Source: Candidatus Krumholzibacteriia bacterium
GTDB lineage: Bacteria > Krumholzibacteriota > Krumholzibacteria > WVZY01 > JAKEHA01
Reading direction: 5' to 3'
Length of the DNA stretch: 5,405 bases
NCBI GenBank assembly: GCA_029863355.1
Contig: JAOTVO010000194.1
Location: 1-5,405, forward strand
Below are positions 1-4,547 of the stretch, in pieces. The translations under genes were made by a program, and so were the position numbers. The notes beneath the pieces were generated by a model, which was not told the origin of the DNA, did not search any database, and saw only the letters and a program-made list of their open reading frames with translations. The first letter of the stretch is position 1. Each line of letters begins with the position of its first letter.

Positions 1-1094
1 CCACGGTGAAGTTCTTCATCTATACGATGATCGGATCGTTGCTCATGCTGGTGGCGATCCTCTACGTGGTGCACGCGCACCGCGGGCAGACGGGCGAGCT
101 GACCTTCGACTACGCGCGCCTGCTCACCACGGTGCTCTCCACCCGCGAGCAGTGGCTGCTCTTCCTCTCCTTCGCGCTGGCCTTCGCCATCAAGGTGCCC
201 ATGTTCCCGTTCCACACCTGGCTGCCCGACGCGCACGTCGAGGCGCCCACGGCGGGGTCGGTCATCCTGGCCGGGGTGCTGCTGAAGATGGGAACGTACG
301 GGTTCATCCGCTTCGCCATGCCCATGTTCCCGGAGGCGGCCGTGCGCGCCATTCCGCTGATCGCCGTGCTCGCCATCATCGGCATCATCTACGGGGCGTT
401 GGTGGCGATGGTGCAGAAGGACGTCAAGAAGCTGGTGGCGTATTCGTCGGTGTCGCACCTCGGTTTCGTGATGCTGGGCCTCTTTGCGTTCAACACGCAG
501 GCCGTCGAGGGCGCCATCTACCAGATGCTCAACCACGGGATCTCGACCGGCGGGCTGTTCCTCCTGGTGGGCGTGATCTACGAGCGGCGCCACACCCGCC
601 TCATCTCCGAGTACGGAGGTCTGGCGCGCGTGATGCCGTGGTTCGCCACCATATTCATGATCATCACACTCTCGTCCATCGGGCTCCCGCCGCTCAACGG
701 CTTCATCGGTGAGCTGCTCATACTGATCGGCGTTTTCCAGTTCAACGTCTGGTACGGGGTGCTCGCCGCCACCGGCGTCGTCCTGGGCGCGATCTACATG
801 CTGTGGATGTACCAGCGGGTGTTCTTCGGTGAGGTGACGAATCCGAAGAACGAGGGGCTGAAGGATATCTCCATTCGCGAGTACATCGTGTTTGCTCCGC
901 TGATCGCGCTGATCATCTTGATGGGCGTGTGGTCGAAGCCCTTCATCTCCCGCATGGAGCCGTCGGTCAACAAGTTCCTCACCGACATGGGCGCCTACCG
1001 GGGCGGTCACGCCCGCGCCACGCGCCTGTCCAACGGCGTCGAGGTGACGCTCCCCTCGCCCGAGGACGAGGCCGAGAGGGGAGGGATGCGCTGA
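1..1094 (+). CDS. nuoM: NADH-quinone oxidoreductase subunit M (NuoM), 5'-partial
   Basis: Proton-translocating antiporter-like membrane subunit of respiratory complex I (NDH-1), which couples NADH:quinone electron transfer to proton pumping across the cytoplasmic membrane. The frame is open at the window edge (first full codon at 3). The GTG at 6 lies inside a transmembrane segment and is not the true start; about 170 N-terminal residues are missing, including the TM5 glutamate (E144 in E. coli). Counting from the GTG at 6, family signatures are AIKVP (K63), [16 protein letters not shown] (70-85), LLKMG (K94), SSVSHLGF (H151), LNHGIS (H177) and GFIGELL (E236). These fall at one constant offset of 171 from E. 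coli K234, K265, H322, H348 and E407 (E. coli numbers from memory), so the proton path looks intact. A hydrophilic tail of about 35 residues follows the last helix. It overlaps nuoN by 1 nt, indicating one operon with coupled translation. Confidence 0.96.
   Translation, partial: TVKFFIYTMIGSLLMLVAILYVVHAHRGQTGELTFDYARLLTTVLSTREQWLLFLSFALAFAIKVPMFPFHTWLPDAHVEAPTAGSVILAGVLLKMGTYGFIRFAMPMFPEAAVRAIPLIAVLAIIGIIYGALVAMVQKDVKKLVAYSSVSHLGFVMLGLFAFNTQAVEGAIYQMLNHGISTGGLFLLVGVIYERRHTRLISEYGGLARVMPWFATIFMIITLSSIGLPPLNGFIGELLILIGVFQFNVWYGVLAATGVVLGAIYMLWMYQRVFFGEVTNPKNEGLKDISIREYIVFAPLIALIILMGVWSKPFISRMEPSVNKFLTDMGAYRGGHARATRLSNGVEVTLPSPEDEAERGGMR
1077..1085 (+). promoter_or_regulatory. Ribosome binding site of nuoN
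   Basis: The purine run AGGGGAGGG, inside the last codons of nuoM, lies 8 nt before the ATG at 1094. It fits a strong Shine-Dalgarno site and selects the ATG at 1094 over the in-frame ATG at 929, which lies deep inside nuoM. The nuoM TGA (1092-1094) shares its A with the nuoN ATG, so re-initiating ribosomes can start nuoN. Confidence 0.75.
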
Positions 1095-2590
1095 TGCCGG
1101 TTTTCGACGCCGACGTGGCGCGCCAGCTGGCGCCCCTCTTCGTGCTCGCGGGAGCGGGCAGCGTGTTCCTGCTCTGGGGCGCGTTCACGCGCCGGGTGGG
1201 GGGGCTGCTGCGGACGCTGGTCGTTCTCGCGCACGTCGGACTCCTCGTGCTCCTCTTCGCCCGGTGGAACGCGGGCGGCTGGCCCATCCTCAACGGGATG
1301 CTGGTGGTCGACAAGTTCGCGCTCTTCTTCACCGCGCTGTGCACGATCTGCTCGCTGGCCACCGTGCTGGTCACGCCGGGCTACGCGCGCCGCTTCGACA
1401 TCGAGCGCGCCGAGTACTACGCCATGCTCTTCTTCGCGCTGGCGGGCATGTTCGTGCTGGTCTCGGCGTACGACCTCATGTCGGTCTTTCTCGGCATCGA
1501 GCTGATGAGCCTGTCCGTCTACGTGTTGGTTGGCTTCCGCCGCCGCGACCTGCTGAGCAACGAGGCGGCGATGAAGTACTTCCTCCTCGGCGCCTTCGCC
1601 GTGGCCTTCTTCCTCTACGGCATGGCCATCATCTACGGGCTCACGGGCACGCTCAACTTCAAGGGCATCATGGTGGAGGCGGTAAGGGGCGAGCTGGTGC
1701 GGACGGCGCCTTTCCTGTTCGCGGTGGGCTTGATCATGGTGGGCTTCGTCTTCAAGGTGGCGGCGGTGCCGTTCCACATGTGGGTGCCCGACGTCTACCA
1801 GGGGGCGCCCTCGCCAGTGACCGGCTTCATGGCCAGCGCCGTCAAGGCCGCTTCCTTCGCCGCCTTCCTGAGGCTGTTCTACATGTCGTTCATGTCGGGG
1901 CGGTCGCACTGGCTGGACATCGTGGTGGTGCTCGCCATTCTCACCATGACCACGGGGAACATCATTGCGCTCGTGCAGCGCAACATCAAGCGCATGCTGG
2001 CCTACTCGTCCATCGCCCACGCCGGCTACATCCTCGTGGGCATGGCCGCGCTCGGCATCGACAACACTCGCGCCGCCTCCAGCGTGATGTTCTACCTGGT
2101 CACCTACGCCTTCATGACGCTGGGCGCCTTCGCGCTGATCAGCGCGCTGGAGAACCGCGGTGACACGCGCGGCCTGGAGATCGAGGACTACGCCGGCCTG
2201 GCATTGCGCCGGCCCTTCCTCGGCTTCGCCATGGCCACCTTCATGTTCGCCATGGCCGGCATCCCGCCCACGGCCGGCTTCTTCGCCAAGTACTACGTCT
2301 TCAACGCCGCCATCGAGCGCGGACTGGTGACGCTGGCCGTGATCGGCGTCTTGAACAGCGCGCTCTCCCTCTACTACTACCTGCGCGTGATCGTCTACAT
2401 GTACATGCGCTCGCCGCGCGCCGGCGCCGGCGTTCCCACCGCGTTCGACGACTTCGGCGTGCGCGTCGTGCTCGCCGTCTCCGTGGCCGCCACCATCTGG
2501 CTCGGCATCGCGCCGGGCGGATTCATTCCCGGCATCGAGCACCTGCTCACCTGGACGAGCGAATCATTGGCGCGACTGGCGGGGCTGTAG
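1094..2590 (+). CDS. nuoN: NADH-quinone oxidoreductase subunit N (NuoN)
   Basis: Complete 498-residue antiporter-like membrane subunit of complex I, close to the usual family length (about 480-500). It forms one of the proton channels of the membrane arm, next to NuoM. Visible signatures are LGIELMSLSVYVL (E136, the TM5 glutamate), EAAMKYFLLGAF (K161), FVFKVAAVPFHMWVPDVYQG (K221 and the family hallmark), VKAASF (K251), KRMLAYSSIAHAGY (299-312), AGIPPTAGFFAKYYVF (K399) and a C-terminal YYYLRVIVYMY helix. All ionisable residues known to matter in E. coli NuoN have counterparts here. The protein is strongly hydrophobic, with about 14 membrane helices expected. nuoN is commonly the last gene of nuo operons, and the strand switch right after its TAG (2588-2590) fits that. 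No terminator hairpin is visible in the 5-bp gap before the convergent toxin gene. Confidence 0.97.
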   Translation: MPVFDADVARQLAPLFVLAGAGSVFLLWGAFTRRVGGLLRTLVVLAHVGLLVLLFARWNAGGWPILNGMLVVDKFALFFTALCTICSLATVLVTPGYARRFDIERAEYYAMLFFALAGMFVLVSAYDLMSVFLGIELMSLSVYVLVGFRRRDLLSNEAAMKYFLLGAFAVAFFLYGMAIIYGLTGTLNFKGIMVEAVRGELVRTAPFLFAVGLIMVGFVFKVAAVPFHMWVPDVYQGAPSPVTGFMASAVKAASFAAFLRLFYMSFMSGRSHWLDIVVVLAILTMTTGNIIALVQRNIKRMLAYSSIAHAGYILVGMAALGIDNTRAASSVMFYLVTYAFMTLGAFALISALENRGDTRGLEIEDYAGLALRRPFLGFAMATFMFAMAGIPPTAGFFAKYYVFNAAIERGLVTLAVIGVLNSALSLYYYLRVIVYMYMRSPRAGAGVPTAFDDFGVRVVLAVSVAATIWLGIAPGGFIPGIEHLLTWTSESLARLAGL

Positions 2591-2595
2591 TCGAT

Positions 2596-2940
2596 TCAGA
2601 GAGAGAGAACCCTTCGCAGTCCTTCGTCGAGCGCGTCCAGCGTTCGCGCGGGCAGGGTGCCGACGCGCTGGGCGAGGAACGAGCGGTCCAGCGTGACGAG
2701 CTGGGAGACGTTGATCACCGATGGTTTGGGTAGCCCGCTTTGGCGCACGGTGAGCGCGACGTTGGCGGGCGCCCGCGCTAGGTCGGCGTTCGACGTGATG
2801 ACGGCGGCGATCACGGTCTGGATGCGGCTGCGGTTGAACGCATCCGATTGAACGACGACCACGGGTCGCCGGAAGCCGGGCCCCGAGCTGCGCGGCGGAC
2901 CAAGGCAGGCCCACCAGATCTCGCCGCGGCGAATCACCAC
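2596..2940 (-). CDS. MazF/PemK-family mRNA interferase toxin
   Basis: A 114-residue (or 113) toxin of the MazF/PemK/CcdB fold. Family members are sequence-specific endoribonucleases that cleave mRNA and stop growth when free of antitoxin. Visible elements are the N-terminal RRGEIWWA strand (4-11), a glycine/serine loop, RRPVVVVQSDAFN (24-36), AAVITSN (45-51), KPSVINVSQLVTLDRS (72-87) and a C-terminal helix LDALDEGLRRVL. The arginine before proline (R25) and the threonine of VITS (T49) match the catalytic pair R25/T48 of Bacillus MazF, so an active enzyme is likely. Two adjacent GTG codons can start it: 2940-2938, or 2937-2935, which gives a classical 4-nt GTGA overlap with the antitoxin stop. 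A purine stretch (GGGAGAAGAAG) just upstream may serve as ribosome binding site. Cleavage specificity cannot be read from the sequence. Confidence 0.92.
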   Translation of the reverse strand: MVIRRGEIWWACLGPPRSSGPGFRRPVVVVQSDAFNRSRIQTVIAAVITSNADLARAPANVALTVRQSGLPKPSVINVSQLVTLDRSFLAQRVGTLPARTLDALDEGLRRVLSL

Positions 2941-3179
2941 TCGTCTTCTTCTCCCACCGTGTATGCCTGCATCTGCTCGAGCACGGCGTCGAGGCGGGCG
3001 GGCGGAGCGCCTTCGCGGTAGACCTCGTCCAACACTTCGGTGACGCCCTTGTCACCGTGCGCGTGCAGGAACGCGCGGACCGCTTCCTGGAAGAGGGCGC
3101 TGCGCGACAGGCCCAAACGCTCGGCCACACGCTCGGCTGCGGCGAAGAGATCGTCCGGTAGTGAGATCGCGACCTTCAT
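2934..3179 (-). CDS. Ribbon-helix-helix antitoxin of the MazF-type module
   Basis: An 81-residue antitoxin and DNA-binding repressor. Residues 2-7 (KVAISL) form the DNA-contacting beta strand and 9-22 helix 1; GLSRS (23-27) is the turn and residues 25-39 helix 2, the ribbon-helix-helix (CopG/MetJ-like) layout. The C-terminal half (42-81) is charged and ends in an acidic, aromatic tail (GEEDEW), the part that in such pairs usually wraps and blocks the toxin. It is upstream of the toxin and overlaps it, the usual antitoxin-first order that favours antitoxin excess. No Shine-Dalgarno site precedes the ATG; a promoter -10 lies 6 nt upstream instead. The pair resembles MazEF/ChpIK-type modules whose antitoxin is a ribbon-helix-helix protein, not the AbrB-fold MazE. 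Which named subfamily it belongs to is not resolved. Confidence 0.9.
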   Translation of the reverse strand: MKVAISLPDDLFAAAERVAERLGLSRSALFQEAVRAFLHAHGDKGVTEVLDEVYREGAPPARLDAVLEQMQAYTVGEEDEW

Positions 3180-3185
3180 GACTCT

Positions 3186-3214
3186 ATGGTAATACCCGGG
3201 TCATACCCAGTCAA
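3186..3214 (-). promoter_or_regulatory. Predicted promoter of the toxin-antitoxin operon
   Basis: On the minus strand a good -35 box TTGACT (3214-3209) is followed after 17 bp by TACCAT (3191-3186), a 4/6 match to the -10 consensus. The hexamer ends 6 nt before the antitoxin ATG (3179-3177), so transcription would begin at or next to the A of the start codon. An overlapping hexamer TATTAC (3194-3189) is possible but leaves only a 14-bp spacer. Confidence 0.6.
3188..3208. promoter_or_regulatory. Candidate antitoxin operator: tandem near-palindromic repeat
   Basis: Two 10-bp units, GGTAATACCC (3188-3197) and GGTCATACCC (3199-3208) on the + strand, differ at one base and repeat with an 11-bp period, about one helical turn. 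Each unit is itself close to palindromic (GGTAATACC is perfect around its centre; GGGTCATACCC pairs in its outer arms). The pair fills the spacer and most of the -10 of the predicted promoter. This is the layout expected for cooperative ribbon-helix-helix dimers that repress their own operon. The repeat is seen; the binding is inferred. Confidence 0.55.
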
Positions 3215-3247
3215 GACCGACGACATAACTCTATATGCTACAATGGG

Positions 3248-3790
3248 TCACCGGGCATCGCGCTTCTGGTTCTTGCGCCGCCACTTGTACGGTTCCTGGA
3301 AAGGAGGCTTGGGAGATTGCGCGGCCGTCTTGAGGATGCGGTCGGCCAGGTCGGGGAAGCCGTTGTCGCCGAAAGCGCTCACCGTCTCGTAGGCGAGGGC
3401 GTGCGCGAGCAGCCGTTCGGCGAGGAGCTCGCCGTCCACGAACACGTGCGCGAGGCGGCGGCCGTAGGTGTCGGGGCCGTCGCGCACGATCTCCACCACG
3501 CGCGCGCGCGTGATCCACACGCGCGTCGATTCGCTCGCCTCGGGGCCGAAGGGCTGGTCGTAGGGGATGCCGACGCCTTCGCTCTTCGTCTCCGGCGTGT
3601 CGATGCCGAGGATGCGGATCACTTCGCCACGGTAGGCGAATGTGTCGCCGTCTTCGAACTGGACGCGTGAGACATCCACCCGTTTAGCGCCCGGGTAAGA
3701 GGGCGCATACCCCGACTCGTCGCCGGAGCGCGCGCACGACGCCAAGAGCAGCGCGGCAAGGCCGGCGGTCGTCCACGGTGAGCGAAGCAT
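3248..3790 (-). CDS. Staphylococcal nuclease-like (thermonuclease) lipoprotein
   Basis: A 180-residue predicted Ca2+-dependent nuclease of the SNase family, which cleaves DNA and RNA. The N-terminus has basic residues, a hydrophobic stretch (8-17) and the lipobox LASC, so lipidation at Cys19 and anchoring on the outer side of the inner membrane or in the outer membrane are likely. The SNase core runs from about 38 to 157: DGDT (47-50, matching D19/D21), RILGIDTPETK (R59, D64, T65, E67, matching R35, D40, T41, E43), FGPEAS (81-86) and DTYGRRLAHVF (107-117, R111 matching R87). All expected catalytic and metal-binding residues are therefore present. The tail is basic (YKWRRKNQKR, 168-177) and could help bind nucleic acid. 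No Shine-Dalgarno site is visible; an extended -10 lies just before the ATG. The role could be nutrient scavenging, DNA turnover or defence in the envelope; the sequence does not say which. Confidence 0.92.
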   Translation of the reverse strand: MLRSPWTTAGLAALLLASCARSGDESGYAPSYPGAKRVDVSRVQFEDGDTFAYRGEVIRILGIDTPETKSEGVGIPYDQPFGPEASESTRVWITRARVVEIVRDGPDTYGRRLAHVFVDGELLAERLLAHALAYETVSAFGDNGFPDLADRILKTAAQSPKPPFQEPYKWRRKNQKRDAR

Positions 3791-3796
3791 GGACGG

Positions 3797-3805
3797 ATCT
3801 TACCA
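3797..3805 (-). promoter_or_regulatory. Predicted extended -10 of the nuclease gene
   Basis: Minus-strand TGGTAAGAT contains TG-N plus TAAGAT (3802-3797, 4/6 to consensus). It ends 6 nt before the ATG at 3790-3788. No good -35 is visible at the usual distance, which an extended -10 can compensate for. The predicted start of transcription coincides with the start codon. Confidence 0.45.
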
Positions 3806-3835
3806 CGCGCGCGCCGCCGTCGGGAGGTAGGAGAC

Positions 3836-3864
3836 TTGACCACGCAGGACGCATCGTTTATGAA
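3836..3864 (+). promoter_or_regulatory. Predicted promoter for the hdeD-like gene
   Basis: TTGACC (3836-3841, 5/6 to the -35 consensus), a 17-bp spacer, then TATGAA (3859-3864, 4/6 to the -10). Transcription from about 3871 would give a leader of roughly 90 nt before the ATG at 3965. It diverges from the nuclease promoter within the same 174-bp intergenic region. Confidence 0.5.
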
Positions 3865-3968
3865 TGGCTGAGGCTGCTGCCATGAAATCAATCCTCCGAA
3901 ACAGAGCGCGCGCGACCGCTGAGCTGAAAGGAACGGCACGACTCGCACTCGGAAAGGACGAACGATGA
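3864..3968 (+). CDS. Possible small ORF translationally coupled to the hdeD-like gene
   Basis: An open frame of 34 codons from the ATG at 3864, or 28 codons from the ATG at 3882, which has a modest GAGG 8 nt upstream. It ends in TGA at 3966-3968 and overlaps the next gene by 4 nt (ATGA), the geometry of coupled translation. The predicted peptide is basic, alanine-rich and ends KGTARLALGKDER, which faintly recalls the KGKxKExxGK pattern of CsbD-like stress proteins. Against it, third codon positions are not GC-rich as in the neighbours, the length is short and the resemblance is weak. It may be a leader peptide, a degraded remnant or chance. Confidence 0.25.
   Translation: MAEAAAMKSILRNRARATAELKGTARLALGKDER
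3951..3958 (+). promoter_or_regulatory. Ribosome binding site of the hdeD-like gene
   Basis: GGAAAGGA lies 6 nt before the ATG at 3965 and supports that start over the in-frame ATG at 3998 (Met12), which has its own weaker AAGGTGG upstream. Confidence 0.65.
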
Positions 3969-4513
3969 ATGAGCTCGTGGCAAAACAAGGTGGCCGGATG
4001 ACAATCATCGGCGTCATCACCATGGTCTTCGGGATCATGGCCATATCGACGCCGCTGCTGGCGGGCAAGGGGGTAGCGCTGCTGATCGGGATTCTCGTGC
4101 TGCTGGCCGGTCTGTCCCGCCTGCTGTGGGCCTTCCGGGCCAGCGGCGGCGAGCGCGTCTTCCTACTGGTGGTCGGTGTGCTGACCACCGTGTGCGGCGT
4201 CGTGATGGTCGCGAACCCGCTGTTCACGGCGGGTGTGCTCGCGATCTTGCTGGCCATCTATTTCATCGCCGACGGCATCTTCGAGATCATGGGCGCGTTC
4301 AGCCTGCGCCCGGAGCGGGGTTGGGGCTGGCTGTTCTTCGCCGGCATCGTCTCGCTCGCCCTGGGCATCATGATCTGGCGCCAGTTTCCGCTCTCCGGCC
4401 TCGTGGCCGTCGGCGTGTTGCTCGGCATCAAGCTGTTCCTCGCCGGGCTGCTGATGATTACGGTCGGGTCGGCGGCGCGGGTGCTGGGACGATCGATGTC
4501 CGAAAACGGCTAG
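3965..4513 (+). CDS. HdeD family (DUF308) membrane protein
   Basis: A 182-residue integral inner-membrane protein. E. coli HdeD is linked to acid resistance at high cell density, but the molecular activity of the family is not established, so function here is by family name only. Six hydrophobic helices are visible, roughly residues 12-33, 36-57, 65-85, 89-112, 120-138 and 144-168. They fall into three similar two-helix units: the first helix of each carries a spaced glycine pattern (GVITMVFGI, GVLTTVCGV, GIVSLALGI) and, in the first two units, an NP or TP turn. This is the internal repeat typical of DUF308. Loops are short, and a basic segment RPERG sits between units 2 and 3. A good Shine-Dalgarno site supports the ATG at 3965; Met12 is the alternative. 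The next gene begins 32 bp downstream on the same strand. Confidence 0.88.
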   Translation: MNELVAKQGGRMTIIGVITMVFGIMAISTPLLAGKGVALLIGILVLLAGLSRLLWAFRASGGERVFLLVVGVLTTVCGVVMVANPLFTAGVLAILLAIYFIADGIFEIMGAFSLRPERGWGWLFFAGIVSLALGIMIWRQFPLSGLVAVGVLLGIKLFLAGLLMITVGSAARVLGRSMSENG

Positions 4514-4519
4514 CACTCC

Positions 4520-4530
4520 CGGGCCGCCCG
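4520..4530. repeat. Inverted repeat CGGGC-C-GCCCG upstream of ada-alkA
   Basis: A perfect 5-bp inverted repeat around one central base sits directly before the predicted extended -10 of the next gene. The 1-nt centre makes it a poor RNA hairpin as it stands; a shorter stem CGG/CCG with a 5-nt loop, plus outer GCA/TGC pairs (4513-4515 and 4531-4533), is possible. With only three T after it, a terminator for the hdeD-like gene is unconvincing. A protein-binding site is an equally good reading. Confidence 0.3.
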
Positions 4531-4539
4531 TGCTTTAAT
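4531..4539 (+). promoter_or_regulatory. Predicted extended -10 of ada-alkA
   Basis: TGCTTTAAT combines TG-N with TTTAAT (5/6 to TATAAT) and ends 6 nt before the ATG at 4546. No convincing -35 and no Shine-Dalgarno sequence are present. The gene could therefore be transcribed on its own as a leaderless message, apart from any read-through from the hdeD-like gene. Confidence 0.5.
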
Positions 4540-4547
4540 ACCGGTAT
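4538..4547. repeat. Perfect palindrome ATACCGGTAT over the ada-alkA start codon
   Basis: A 10-bp perfect palindrome spans the end of the predicted -10, the expected transcription start and the first two bases of the ATG. Its position would suit an operator; no regulator is demonstrated. Confidence 0.35.

Noticed and set aside
152..712. A 186-codon frame on the plus strand within nuoM.
   Set aside because: Out-of-frame shadow rich in R, H and A; the overlapping frame has unmistakable NuoM motifs.
1007..2542. A 511-codon open frame on the minus strand opposite nuoN.
   Set aside because: It is low-complexity (rich in H, E, R, G), matches no family, and lies fully opposite a clear nuoN; long antisense frames are expected with strong GC third-position bias.
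3236..3244. TGCTACAAT, an extended -10-like sequence on the plus strand.
   Set aside because: No -35 at a suitable distance and it would read antisense into the nuclease gene; the local AT-rich patch makes such matches likely by chance.
4513..4536. A possible rho-independent terminator after the hdeD-like gene.
   Set aside because: The stem is short and interrupted and is followed by only three T; the same bases are better explained by an inverted repeat next to the ada-alkA -10.
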